From Rheinheimera pacifica (GTDB taxonomy: Bacteria > Pseudomonadota > Gammaproteobacteria > Enterobacterales > Alteromonadaceae): a DNA stretch of 64,000 nucleotides. Shown one piece after another: positions 1-9,367 of the stretch. Numbering within the stretch: the stretch's first letter is position 1; the number at the start of each line of letters is the position of its first letter. The notes beneath the pieces are model-generated. The model made no database searches. It saw only the letters and a program-made list of their open reading frames with translations, and was not told the DNA's origin. The stretch covers positions 345,576 through 409,575 of the forward strand of contig NZ_FNXF01000003.1 in NCBI RefSeq assembly GCF_900108485.1, read 5' to 3'. The position numbers were made by a program, and so were the translations under genes.

Positions 1-26
1 CAGGCTATTTTAATGGAGAACTCATA

Positions 27-77
27 ATGTCACGCTTATCCGTGTTAGGTTATGCCGGCTTAATTCCTTCGGGGTAA
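27..77 (+). other. 16-codon reading frame at window edge, possible gene remnant
   Basis: A short frame beginning MSRLSVLGYAGLIPSG has a good ribosome binding site (GGAG before the ATG) and stops after 16 codons. The stretch LGYAGLIP resembles my memory of the N-terminus of DUF3429 membrane proteins, and hydrophobic residues continue in the same frame after the stop. It could be the interrupted start of such a gene or simply chance. It ends just before the stop of the convergent ABC transporter gene. Confidence 0.2.
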
Positions 78-108
78 GCATTAGCCATTTGCTGTTTTAC
101 TGCTGGTA

Positions 109-1914
109 TTAATTTAGTAACTGCAGCTCAGCCAGCTGCTTATATAACGGGCTTGATAACAGCAACTGCTGGTGGGTACCGCTGGCGATCAGCCTGCCGT
201 GTTCCAGCAACAGAATGCGATCGGCGTTAAGTACTGTGGCTAGCCGGTGGGCGATAATCAGTGTGGTTTTACCCTGCATTAAATTATCCAGCGCCTGTTG
301 CACCTGTTGCTCACTTAGGGCATCCAGTGAACTGGTCGCTTCATCCAGCAACAACACAGGTCTGTCAGCCAAAATAGCCCGGGCAATAGCAATACGCTGC
401 TTTTGACCACCGGATAACCGCACGCCGCGCTCACCTAATTGTGTGGCATAGCCGTCACTAAACTCAGCAATAAAACCATCTGCCCGTGCGGCAATGCAGG
501 CGTTAATTACTTCTTGCTCTGTGGCATCTGGCCTGCCGTAACGCACGTTTTCCAGCACTGAACTGGCAAAAATAACTGACTCTTGCGGTACCAGAGCAAA
601 CTGGGCGCGCAGCTGGGTTAAATCCAGTTGGCTGATATCAGTGCCATCCAGCAGTATCTGTCCGGTAGTTGGCTGATAAAACCGCTGTAATAGCTGAAAT
701 AAAGTCGTTTTACCGGCCCCACTTGGCCCTACCAGCGCAATACGTTCACCGGGTTGAATGTCGATATTAAGCTGTTGCAGCACCATTTTATCGGCCACCT
801 GCGGATAAGCAAAGCTAAGCTGGTGCAGGCTAAGTGCACCTGCTACCGGCGCACAAAGTGCTTGTGGAACTGCCGGTGAGGCTATTTCAACCGGTGCGGT
901 GGCCAGTTCAATTAAGCGCTCCGTGGCGCCCGCTGCGCGCTGAATATCGCCGGTTACTTCACTGATTGTTGCTGCGCTGCCTGCCACCATCACGGCATAA
1001 AACATAAAAGCAGTCAGTTCACCGGCACTGACAACCCCGGCCATCACATCGCGCGCGCCTACCCAGCTGATCAGTACCATAGCGGTAATACTCAGCAGCA
1101 TTACGGCAGCGATCAGTAAAGCACGGTAGAAAATACGCTGTTTGGCAGACTGCATTACCTGCTCAATTCTGTCGGCGAACAATTGTTTATCACGCGGCTC
1201 ATGGCCATAAGACTGCACGGTATGAATTTCATGCAGGCTTTCATCAACATAGGCGCCCACTTCAGCTAAGCGGTCCTGGCTGACGCGCGATAATTTACGC
1301 ACTTTGCGACCCAGCACAATAATCGGCAGTAATACCAGCGGCACTGCCAGCAATACTAATCCGGTCATTTTGAAGCTGGTTAGTGCCATCATCAGCAAAC
1401 CGCCAATGGCCGTTACTGTTGCCCGCAGCGCCATCGACAAACTGGAACCCACGACACTTTGCAATAAGGTGGTATCGGCAGTAAAACGTGAAATCACCTC
1501 ACCGGTGCGCATTTCACCATAGAATGACGGCGACAACTTCAGCATATGCTGGTACACGCGGTTGCGGATATCAGCACTTACCCGCTCACCCAGCCAGGTC
1601 ATTAAATAAAAACGGCAGAATACCGCCGCCGAAGACAACATGCACAGCAGCAAAATACCCAGCGTGATCTGGTTTAGCCGGGCATTGTTATTGGCAACAA
1701 AACCATCGTCAACCAACAGGCGCACACCCTGGCCCAGCGCCAGCCAGCTAAGGGAACCAATCAGTAAAAACAATATGGCCAGCAATACCCGGTTACGATA
1801 AGGCTTTAAAAAGCCGCCTATCCAAGGCAATACAGCTAAAGTTGGCGGCACGGCTACTTGGGCTGACACAGGCACATTTGGCGCCACTACAAGGTGCGGG
1901 GTTTTATCAGTCAT
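109..1914 (-). CDS. ABC transporter, fused permease and ATPase (subfamily B exporter type)
   Basis: 601 residues, the usual length of a half-size ABC exporter that works as a homodimer. The N-terminal half (about residues 25-330) has six hydrophobic segments and the exporter transmembrane fold. The C-terminal half is the ATPase: Walker A GPSGAGKTT near residue 395, signature LSGGQKQRIAIARA, Walker B VLLLDEATSSLD and the switch histidine in IIAHR. Family members move lipids, peptides or drugs out of the cytoplasm; the substrate cannot be read from the sequence. It begins 16 bp after the histidine kinase gene and is probably the last gene of the signalling operon, so its expression may be coupled to that system. 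MsbA itself is less likely because no lpxK gene is beside it. Confidence 0.9.
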   Translation of the reverse strand: MTDKTPHLVVAPNVPVSAQVAVPPTLAVLPWIGGFLKPYRNRVLLAILFLLIGSLSWLALGQGVRLLVDDGFVANNNARLNQITLGILLLCMLSSAAVFCRFYLMTWLGERVSADIRNRVYQHMLKLSPSFYGEMRTGEVISRFTADTTLLQSVVGSSLSMALRATVTAIGGLLMMALTSFKMTGLVLLAVPLVLLPIIVLGRKVRKLSRVSQDRLAEVGAYVDESLHEIHTVQSYGHEPRDKQLFADRIEQVMQSAKQRIFYRALLIAAVMLLSITAMVLISWVGARDVMAGVVSAGELTAFMFYAVMVAGSAATISEVTGDIQRAAGATERLIELATAPVEIASPAVPQALCAPVAGALSLHQLSFAYPQVADKMVLQQLNIDIQPGERIALVGPSGAGKTTLFQLLQRFYQPTTGQILLDGTDISQLDLTQLRAQFALVPQESVIFASSVLENVRYGRPDATEQEVINACIAARADGFIAEFSDGYATQLGERGVRLSGGQKQRIAIARAILADRPVLLLDEATSSLDALSEQQVQQALDNLMQGKTTLIIAHRLATVLNADRILLLEHGRLIASGTHQQLLLSSPLYKQLAELQLLN

Positions 1915-1930
1915 GGTGTATTCTTAATGA

Positions 1931-2770
1931 TTAAAGTTGTGGCTGGCGCGGCAATTTAACGGTAAAACAACTGCCAACCCCAGGCGTACTGCTAACATCG
2001 AGCACACCCTGATGTTTCTCGACGATGCTGCGGGACAACGGTAACCCCAGGCCAGTGCCCTGGCCTTTGGGTTTAGTAGTATAAAACGGCTCAAAAATAC
2101 GGCCTAACTGCGCCGGCTCCATGCCTTTACCGGTATCGCTTACGCTAAACCAAACCCAGTTGTCATTACAACCGGTACTGATACGGATAATACCATGTTG
2201 CTCAATGGCATGAGCGGCATTGATCAGCAGGTTAAGCAACACCTGATTCAGCTGTGACGGAATACAGTGCACCGAAGGTAATTCAGCAAAGTCTTTTACT
2301 ACATCAGCTTTATACTTCAGTTCATTTGCCACCAAATTAAGGGTAGATTGGATGCCCTGATGTAAATCAGCCTCAACAAATTCAGCTTCTTCAATATGAG
2401 AAAAATCTTTTAAGTCGTGAATAATATCCACTACCCGGCTCAGGCCCTGCTCAGACTCCTGCACCAGCTTGGGTAAATCGGCACAGACATAATCAAAATC
2501 AAACTGCGCCAGCAGCGGCAGACGCTGCGCTTCATCAACCTGCATGCTAAGCAGTTTCACCAGATTAATTAAACTGTCGGAATATTCTGCCAGCATTTTC
2601 ATATTCGACGACACATAGCCAATAGGGTTATTAATTTCGTGCGCCACGCCAGCGGCCAACTGGCCTAAAGATGCCAGCTTTTCTGATTGCAGCAATTGCT
2701 CTTTCAATACCAGCAATTGCGCTTCTAAACGCGCTATTTGTGCCTCTTTGCCATTATTGCGCTGGCTCAT
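1931..2770 (-). CDS. Soluble sensor histidine kinase
   Basis: 279 residues with no membrane segment. A short coiled coil (about 5-35) leads into the phosphoacceptor helix, LGQLAAGVAHEINNPIGY, with His44 as the predicted phosphorylation site. The ATPase domain follows with the N box (NQVLLNLLINAAHAI), G1 box (DTGKGM) and G2 box (GTGLGLPLS). There is no sensor domain of its own, so input must come from a partner, most simply the large LOV/GGDEF/EAL protein encoded just upstream with an ATGA-type 4-bp stop/start overlap. Receiver and Hpt proteins in the same operon are the likely phosphate acceptors. Function as a kinase is secure from motifs; the partners are inferred from gene order. Confidence 0.92.
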   Translation of the reverse strand: MSQRNNGKEAQIARLEAQLLVLKEQLLQSEKLASLGQLAAGVAHEINNPIGYVSSNMKMLAEYSDSLINLVKLLSMQVDEAQRLPLLAQFDFDYVCADLPKLVQESEQGLSRVVDIIHDLKDFSHIEEAEFVEADLHQGIQSTLNLVANELKYKADVVKDFAELPSVHCIPSQLNQVLLNLLINAAHAIEQHGIIRISTGCNDNWVWFSVSDTGKGMEPAQLGRIFEPFYTTKPKGQGTGLGLPLSRSIVEKHQGVLDVSSTPGVGSCFTVKLPRQPQL

Positions 2771-5700
2771 TGTTGCCCCGTTTTGCTGTTGATCTGCTGC
2801 TGATACTGTGCAAATGCCTGTTTGATTTCGCTACGCAATTCGTCGTCCTGCCAGGGTTTGGTCATAAATTTATAAATAGCGCCTTTGTTTATTGCCTCGG
2901 TGACAGAACGTAAATCGGTATAGCCGGATAACACGATACGAATGGTGTCGGGGTACATATCTTTAACCTGGCTAAAGAACTCAGTACCGCTAATGCCCGG
3001 CATACGCTGATCTGACAAGATCACCTGCACCTGGTTCAGTGCCAGAATATCAAACGCCTGCTTAGCGCCGGTGCAGGTCAGCACTCGATAAGCATCGCGG
3101 CGCAACACCCGTGTCAGGGCACTGAGAATATTTTCTTCATCGTCCACCAGCAAAATAGTTTGCTGATTACTGACCGATTCCGGCAGGATCTGCCGCTGCG
3201 TGGGGTACTGCTGTATAAACAGCTCAAGTTGGGCTGCGGGCATCGGTTTAGCAAAGTAATAGCCCTGGTATTCATCACACAGGCTTTTGCGCAGCAGCGC
3301 GACCTGGGCTTCATTTTCCACGCCCTCAGCAATAACCCTGATATCCAGATGGTGCGCCATAGCGATAATGGCTCTGCTGATCGCTGCATCACGCTTATCG
3401 GTAACAATATCGCGGATAAAAGTGCGATCTATTTTCAGTTTATCCATCGGTAAGCGCTTAAGGTAATTTAAACTGGAATAGCCGGTACCAAAATCATCAA
3501 TTGAAATTTTCACGCCAATCTGGCGCAGTTGCTGCAATTTCAGGATCACCTGTTCGGTGTTATCGAACAACACCGATTCTGTCAGTTCAATTTCGAACCA
3601 GCGCGGCGCCAAACCGTTTGTCTGTAATGTTTGCTGTAATTGCTCTACAAAATTGCTGCGCTGAAACTGTATCGACGAGATATTCACCGCCATCACCACT
3701 GACGCAATACCGCGCTCAATCAGTGATTTATTATAGCGGCTGGCGTGATCCAGCACCCAGTTACTCAGCGGTACTATTTCACCGGTTTCTTCTGCCAGCG
3801 GAATAAATTCGTCCGGGCTGATAAAGCCTGCTTGCTTATCGGGCCAGCGCAGCAGCGCTTCCAGCCCTATAATATCGCCGCTGATGGCGTCAATTTGTGG
3901 CTGATAATACAGCTCGAACTCCTGATTGCTGATAGCTTTTTTCAGTTGTGCCCGCAAATTCAGCTGTTTGCTCAGCGCAACATCCAATTCAGCGCTATAC
4001 CACTGGTAGTTGTTACGGCCTAACTGCTTAGCGCGGTACATAGCTAAGTCAGCCTGTTGCACCATCTGCATCGGCTCGGATTGTTCATTGTCCGACAAAC
4101 TGATACCAATACTGGCAGTGATATGCAACTCCTGGCCGGCAATGTTAAGTGGCTGCGCCACTACCGCCAGAATACGTTCTGTAACCGGCATAACCTCATC
4201 TGCTGAACTAAGATCGGTTAGCATTAATACAAATTCATCCCCACCAATTCTGGCTAGCGTATCGCCAGGGCGAATACAGGATACAATACGCATACTGCTT
4301 TGTTTTAGCACCTCGTCGCCGTTTAAATGACCAAGGCTGTCGTTAATTAATTTAAAGCCATCCAAATCGATAAACAAAATGGCCACTTTTTGCTGATTGC
4401 GTTTACTGATTTGATAGCTTTGTGTCAGACGATCTTTTAACAGTGCACGGTTGGGTAAGCCGGTGAGCAAATCATGCGACGAGTTATACGCCAGCTCCTG
4501 TTCATAATTTTTTTGTTCCGTAATATCGGCCTGAATACCGATGTAATGGGTAATAGCACCACAGTCATCCGGCACCGGCGCCAAAAACAGGTTGTTCCAA
4601 AACGCACGGTTGTCTTTGCGAAAGTTTCTTAGCACCACCGAGTATTCCTGACGTTTGGCAATGGCATCACGTATTTGATTCGTTGCCAGCAGATCACGCT
4701 CTTTACCCTGTAAAAATCGGCAGTTACGGCCAACAACCTCCGTTGAGCTATAACCGGTAAGTTTCTCAAAAGCACTGTTAACATAAATGATAGGCATATC
4801 TGGCTGCAGCACATCAGCGATAATTACCCCGTTGGAGGTTGCATCTACCGCCCGTTTAAACAGCCGCAACTGATTCTGTGCCAGTACCCGTTCGGAAATA
4901 TTCTTTGATATACCAATAACACCAATAATCTTACCGTCCTGCCAGCTGGGTATAATGGATATATCCAGCTCCAACTGCCGGCCATTACGGGTAACAATAC
5001 TGGCCTCAAAGCGTTCGCCATTGCCAGCAAGAACACTGGCAAAATGGCGGTGTACCAGCGGTAAATGCTCAGGCAGCATTACCCGGCCGTAATGCATGGC
5101 GATTACCTCAGCGCGGCTATACTGCAGCAGCTTACAGCCCGCCTGGTTCATATCGACAAAGTAGCCTTCTGGGTTAAGAATGTACACCGGATCGGGGTTT
5201 AACTCGTACAGCGAGCGAAAACGCTGTTCACTTTGCTGCAACAGGCGGGTATGCGCCGCACGCTCTATTGCCAGAGCGGCAAAACGGCTACAGCTAATCA
5301 TCAGTTCAAGCTCTTCTTTGCCAGCAATTCTTTGTTCGGTGCAATACAGGGCAAAGGTGCCCACTACGTCATCCTGCAGTGACACCATGGGCATCGACCA
5401 GCATGCCAGCACGCCTTGCTCTTGGGCGGCGGCTGCATAAATGCGGCACTTTTCATCAGCAGATATTAACGGCGACATTACCAGGCTCTTTTGATAAGCC
5501 GCGGCACCACAACAGCCGGCGTTATCCGCCACCGCCAGGGTGGTAAGCGCGCCAGCAAAGGCTGTGCTAAAAGATGGCGCGGCTGCCAAATGCAGCTGTT
5601 CGCCCTGTTTTAACATTACTGCAGCCAACACTGTACTGCTTTGCTGCTCTGCCATCAGGCAAATGCGCTGCAAAATCTCAGGCAGTGCCTGCTCGGTTGA

Positions 5701-7623
5701 GATCATTCTCAGCACGTCTTGTTGCGCCTGCTGATACAACTCGGCTTTCACCAGATAGCTAATATCACGGGCCACGGCATAGATGGTTCGATAAACGTCG
5801 ACATAACTTGCCGCCCACATCAGATGCACCACCGAGCCGTCTTTACGCAGATAACGATTACGAAAGTGATTAGTTGGCGTGCCTGAGGTAATTTTATCGG
5901 CTTCGGTCAGGCTCAGAACTTTGTCTTGCGGATGCACAAAATCGATAAAATTCTGCTGCAATAGTTCGTCAGGCCGGTAGCCGAGTATTTTGCCGCAAGA
6001 CTTACTCAGTTCCACAAAACAGCCGTCAGCATCAATAACACAAATCAGATCAGCTGAGTTCTCCAGAATTTGCTGCTGTTTTAACTGCAACAGCCGCACG
6101 GTATCCAGGCTGTGCTGCAGTTTATCGTTGCCGGCAAGCAAACGCATACGATGGCGCTGGCTTTGTTGGTAGTATTTCTGGCTCAACATCACCAGCAACG
6201 TAGTTAACCACCCTGCCAGCAGCACTACTTCTGCCGTTAACAACATGGTTTTGGCATCAGCATTGAGGTTGGTATACACCCTTAGTTGCCACGAAAACCC
6301 TGGCATCAGATCAATAGCAAACTGGCCCACTTTGGTAGCATCAGGTGCTGTAGCCACCGAATTGTAAACCGGGTTTTGCGCAGTTTGCTGCAACTTCACA
6401 AAGTAGCCCTCTGGTATTAACTCAGGCAATGCCAGCCGCAGCGCCTTGGCAAAGTCGACGCTGGCGACCACCTGAGCCACACCAGCGCGGTTAACTGGCG
6501 CTATTGCAGCAAGGACAAATGCATGGTCTATAACAGTATCATAGTACAGCCTCAAAGAAGGCTGCGACAACCCGGCAAAGTGCTGCGGCTGTATATCTGG
6601 CAGTTGCTGCAGGTAACGGTTAAACCAGGCTAACTCTGTGTTTTGCTGGGCATTGGCATACAGTAAGGAGCCGTCGCCTGCCTGTACCGCAAGGTAATCA
6701 ATATAGGGATAATCACGCAGATAACTGTGAATTTCAGCGCTGAAATAAGACTGGCTAAGTTCATACTCGGCAGCGTTTATTCTTTCAGCTAAACGGTACA
6801 TTAAGCCCCGCTGCTCCGCTATCATCTGATTGACATTAAGCTGCAATTTATCTGCGATCTGTGCCGATACCTGCTCGGCTTTTTGTTGTAACTGATGGGC
6901 AAAATTAAACCACAGCAAAGCGGATGCCAGGGCAATAAAACACACCAATAACCATCCGCTGCTGCGCAATTGCTGTGCCGATGGCCGGGTTTTGACATAA
7001 GGCGCAGTGAAACTGGCTGCAGCCAGCAAGAGTAAATATAGGGCGGTATGAACAGAAGCTGTGGCACTTAAACTCAGCATCGCATCAGAGCCCGGCACTA
7101 TATCAAGGCTAAGTGAGGTACCAGAGAGAAAACCATGTTCAGCCAGTAACATGCAGAAACTTAACCCAGCTAAAAGCAGATTAAATAGCAGCCGTAAACC
7201 TTTGAAAACACGACACCAGTGCGATGTTGGCCGCAAAAACCAACCTGACCAGACAAAGCAAAACAACAACAACACTGTGCTTTGCAGTGGTGGCAGCCGG
7301 GCTTCGTCACTTTGCCAGCTTAACGCTGCGCTACCAACATCGGCCTGATACCACAGCAAACCAGCGCCGGCAACTAAAGCGACAACCAACATTGCTGCTA
7401 ATACCAGAGCAGGCTTTTTACTGATCACTGCCCACAGTAACAGCACTGCGGCCACCAGGGCTAAAGCAGTGTCGGGTAGTAAAACAAAGCGGTATACCCT
7501 GGCATCGCTATGCAACAGCGTACCGCACAATACCAATAAGGCAGCAAACACTAGCACCAGGCTGCTGCTGTAAAATACACTAAGCCATATAATGTTACTA
7601 ATGCGAAGCTGGCTATTTGTCAT
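2767..7623 (-). CDS. Membrane hybrid: 7-8 TM, periplasmic sensor, PAS, GAF, PAS, LOV, GGDEF, EAL, receiver
   Basis: 1618 residues. Residues 1-240 hold seven or eight membrane segments; 245-457 is a periplasmic CHASE-like region; 460-482 is another membrane segment. Then come PAS (about 515-630), GAF (635-790), PAS (795-915), a LOV-type PAS (920-1040), GGDEF (1045-1210), EAL (1220-1470) and a receiver (1488-1605). The LOV domain has GRNCRFLQG with Cys968, and Asn1000, Asn1010 and Gln1031 at the spacing of phototropin LOV2. GGDEF is intact (1127-1131) with an RxxD inhibitory site (Arg1118-Asp1121). EAL is intact (Glu1255), as are DDFGTGYSSL, AEGVE and the QGYYFAKP loop, so both synthesis and hydrolysis of c-di-GMP are possible. 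The receiver has Asp1538 and Lys1589. The gene overlaps both neighbours by 4 bp. It probably integrates a periplasmic signal, blue light and phosphorylation. Confidence 0.93.
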   Translation of the reverse strand: MTNSQLRISNIIWLSVFYSSSLVLVFAALLVLCGTLLHSDARVYRFVLLPDTALALVAAVLLLWAVISKKPALVLAAMLVVALVAGAGLLWYQADVGSAALSWQSDEARLPPLQSTVLLLFCFVWSGWFLRPTSHWCRVFKGLRLLFNLLLAGLSFCMLLAEHGFLSGTSLSLDIVPGSDAMLSLSATASVHTALYLLLLAAASFTAPYVKTRPSAQQLRSSGWLLVCFIALASALLWFNFAHQLQQKAEQVSAQIADKLQLNVNQMIAEQRGLMYRLAERINAAEYELSQSYFSAEIHSYLRDYPYIDYLAVQAGDGSLLYANAQQNTELAWFNRYLQQLPDIQPQHFAGLSQPSLRLYYDTVIDHAFVLAAIAPVNRAGVAQVVASVDFAKALRLALPELIPEGYFVKLQQTAQNPVYNSVATAPDATKVGQFAIDLMPGFSWQLRVYTNLNADAKTMLLTAEVVLLAGWLTTLLVMLSQKYYQQSQRHRMRLLAGNDKLQHSLDTVRLLQLKQQQILENSADLICVIDADGCFVELSKSCGKILGYRPDELLQQNFIDFVHPQDKVLSLTEADKITSGTPTNHFRNRYLRKDGSVVHLMWAASYVDVYRTIYAVARDISYLVKAELYQQAQQDVLRMISTEQALPEILQRICLMAEQQSSTVLAAVMLKQGEQLHLAAAPSFSTAFAGALTTLAVADNAGCCGAAAYQKSLVMSPLISADEKCRIYAAAAQEQGVLACWSMPMVSLQDDVVGTFALYCTEQRIAGKEELELMISCSRFAALAIERAAHTRLLQQSEQRFRSLYELNPDPVYILNPEGYFVDMNQAGCKLLQYSRAEVIAMHYGRVMLPEHLPLVHRHFASVLAGNGERFEASIVTRNGRQLELDISIIPSWQDGKIIGVIGISKNISERVLAQNQLRLFKRAVDATSNGVIIADVLQPDMPIIYVNSAFEKLTGYSSTEVVGRNCRFLQGKERDLLATNQIRDAIAKRQEYSVVLRNFRKDNRAFWNNLFLAPVPDDCGAITHYIGIQADITEQKNYEQELAYNSSHDLLTGLPNRALLKDRLTQSYQISKRNQQKVAILFIDLDGFKLINDSLGHLNGDEVLKQSSMRIVSCIRPGDTLARIGGDEFVLMLTDLSSADEVMPVTERILAVVAQPLNIAGQELHITASIGISLSDNEQSEPMQMVQQADLAMYRAKQLGRNNYQWYSAELDVALSKQLNLRAQLKKAISNQEFELYYQPQIDAISGDIIGLEALLRWPDKQAGFISPDEFIPLAEETGEIVPLSNWVLDHASRYNKSLIERGIASVVMAVNISSIQFQRSNFVEQLQQTLQTNGLAPRWFEIELTESVLFDNTEQVILKLQQLRQIGVKISIDDFGTGYSSLNYLKRLPMDKLKIDRTFIRDIVTDKRDAAISRAIIAMAHHLDIRVIAEGVENEAQVALLRKSLCDEYQGYYFAKPMPAAQLELFIQQYPTQRQILPESVSNQQTILLVDDEENILSALTRVLRRDAYRVLTCTGAKQAFDILALNQVQVILSDQRMPGISGTEFFSQVKDMYPDTIRIVLSGYTDLRSVTEAINKGAIYKFMTKPWQDDELRSEIKQAFAQYQQQINSKTGQQ

Positions 7624-7994
7624 GTAGTTGCTGTAAGCCCTCCGCTAAGGCGTTGTAAACAGTCCAGTAATGCCACTTTGCTACAGGGTTTTGCCAAAGC
7701 GGCATCAAGTGTCAGCTCGGGTGCCAGCTGTTCTATTGCTAAAGTAAGGTCACCGCTGATCAATACGCGCTTAATTGCAGGGTGATTGTGCTGTAACTGT
7801 AGCAGTAACTCAGTGCCGGTTATACCCGGCATTTGTTGATCAGCCAGCACGATCGTCAGTGAGGTTAAATAAACCTGCTGCCACAACTGGGCCGGCTGTT
7901 GTAAATAGCAGGCCTGATAAACAGACCCGCGCAACATACGCTGATAGGCACTGAGGATAAATGCGTCGTCATCAATAAACAGGATGTTACACAT
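7620..7994 (-). CDS. Single-domain response regulator
   Basis: 124 residues, a lone receiver domain with no output. The acidic pair is in LFIDDD, the phosphoacceptor is Asp52 in VLADQQMPGITG, and Lys occurs in LAKPCS near residue 103. The sequence is close in style to the receiver at the end of the large hybrid protein (both have DQxMPGIxGTE). It overlaps the hybrid gene by 4 bp and the Hpt gene by 8 bp. Stand-alone receivers like this normally act as phosphate shuttles or sinks, or bind a partner protein directly; here it may connect the soluble kinase, the Hpt protein and the hybrid. Confidence 0.9.
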   Translation of the reverse strand: MCNILFIDDDAFILSAYQRMLRGSVYQACYLQQPAQLWQQVYLTSLTIVLADQQMPGITGTELLLQLQHNHPAIKRVLISGDLTLAIEQLAPELTLDAALAKPCSKVALLDCLQRLSGGLTATT

Positions 7995-8409
7995 CAGTGT
8001 AGCCGTGTTGTAGTAAGATCAGGTTTAACATGGCCAACGTTTCTGGCCAAACCCCGGCTAACTTTAGCAGTCCGCTTTGTAGGGTTGGCAGGTCTTGCTG
8101 CCAGGCGGCCTGCTCAAGCGCTATACACAACTGCATCAGTTTTGCAGCCCCCACCAAGCCACACATGCTTTTCAGGCTGTGACACAGGCGTGCTGTATCT
8201 GCCAGCGCATTATCTGTTTGGACATTATCTGTTGGGGCATGATCTTTCCGAGCACTGGGCTGCCCGACGTCCTGCAACTGTTGTACATAATGAGTCGCTT
8301 CCCGGCGAAAACCGGATAAGGCCAGTGTTATCGTCTCTGCACTGTCATCACCATACATGGCAATCAGCACGTTAAGATCCAGTACCGGCAATGTGGCTGG
8401 TTCAGCCAT
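7987..8409 (-). CDS. Hpt histidine phosphotransfer protein
   Basis: About 140 residues from the ATG chosen here, which has GGAG six bases upstream; a start six codons earlier is possible. The Hpt signature ARLCHSLKSMCGLVGA gives the phosphorylated histidine (residue 77 of this start), followed by the helical bundle and LEQAA. Hpt proteins carry phosphate between receiver domains and fit a multistep relay with the kinase and the receivers of the same operon. Just before the active helix there is a small internal duplication (PTDNVQTDNALAD, coded by a repeated block of about 14 bp) that most Hpt domains lack. It overlaps its neighbours by 8 bp on both sides, suggesting translational coupling. 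Confidence 0.85.
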   Translation of the reverse strand: MAEPATLPVLDLNVLIAMYGDDSAETITLALSGFRREATHYVQQLQDVGQPSARKDHAPTDNVQTDNALADTARLCHSLKSMCGLVGAAKLMQLCIALEQAAWQQDLPTLQSGLLKLAGVWPETLAMLNLILLQHGYTDV

Positions 8410-9367
8410 TATCAGCTCCGTCGTCATCGTTTTTCTGAATAATCGGCCGGTTACAGGTTTGCATCCACCAGTAAGATAGCCGTTTCAACAACACCAGCAC
8501 CTGGCTATGATGCTTAATGTTGACGCTGTTTAGCTCTGCCGCTAAGGGTTTTAATTTTTCCAGCCGTTGATTGAACAACAACCAAAACTGATGGCGGCGC
8601 TCTTTATGCTTAATGTTTTTCGTAATGTGAAACAGGTAATCGCAGGCTTCACAGGCTCTTTTACGTTCACTCTCAATCGCCACCGGCTTGCAGTTACCAA
8701 CAAATACATTGTGAAAACAACTGATATTAAAAGCAAAGTTACGCAGGCGGCGGTCAATCTGGAAATAGCCGGTAGTGGCATGTTCGGGCCAGAACAAAAA
8801 ATCCTTTTTATCTGCTTTCTTACCTGAAATGTCGGGCTCTTCAGTCTCAGCTTCAGGCTTAGGGTTTAACTCACGCACTATTGCCACACTGACTTTGCGG
8901 TTTTCATCCGGTACGGCGGTTTTAGCCGAAAAATCGCTGTTTAGCGCCCGATAATGTGCAGCACTTTTAATCTGTTTTTCTGTCTGCAAATGATGTTGTA
9001 TTTTGCGTATCAGCTGATCTGCGGTAATCGGCTTAGCCAGAAAATCATTAACGTCATAGCTGATACTTTGCTGTATTAACTCCAGATAAGCATTGCCTGA
9101 AAATATAATGATCGGAATATCATGCGCGGTGCTGGCAAAACCGCCTGATCTCACCCGATATATTAGCTCCAGCCCGGTGGGGCCTTTCATTTCAATATCA
9201 GTAATTAACAAGTCAATGGCTTCATTTTCCAGCGTTTCGGCCGCAGTTTTACCATCCAGTGCTTTAAAGGCATAACAGCCCGGCACTTTCTTGGCTACAC
9301 CATAGAGAAAGTCGCACATAAGCACTACGTCGTCTACCACCAGTACGTTAAAGTTTTTCAGTAACAT
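8402..9367 (-). CDS. Response regulator with unusual C-terminal helical domain
   Basis: 321 residues from the ATG with AGGA upstream; the longest frame would add eight residues with a GTG start. Residues 5-125 are a receiver: VVDD acidic pair, Asp57 in LITDIEMKGPTG, Ser/Thr switch in IIIFSGN and Lys in FLAKPIT. The rest is not a DNA-binding or enzyme domain I recognise. It contains a charged linker (about 160-200) and a helical part with several cysteines (ISCFHNVFVGNCKP and ACEACDYLFHI) and many basic residues. It is the first gene of the operon, so it may set the input or output of the relay. The C-terminal function is unknown. Confidence 0.85.
   Translation of the reverse strand: MLLKNFNVLVVDDVVLMCDFLYGVAKKVPGCYAFKALDGKTAAETLENEAIDLLITDIEMKGPTGLELIYRVRSGGFASTAHDIPIIIFSGNAYLELIQQSISYDVNDFLAKPITADQLIRKIQHHLQTEKQIKSAAHYRALNSDFSAKTAVPDENRKVSVAIVRELNPKPEAETEEPDISGKKADKKDFLFWPEHATTGYFQIDRRLRNFAFNISCFHNVFVGNCKPVAIESERKRACEACDYLFHITKNIKHKERRHQFWLLFNQRLEKLKPLAAELNSVNIKHHSQVLVLLKRLSYWWMQTCNRPIIQKNDDDGADNG

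Noticed and set aside
109..1914. ABC protein considered as lipid A flippase MsbA
   Set aside because: No lpxK or other lipid A genes nearby; the general exporter call is safer.
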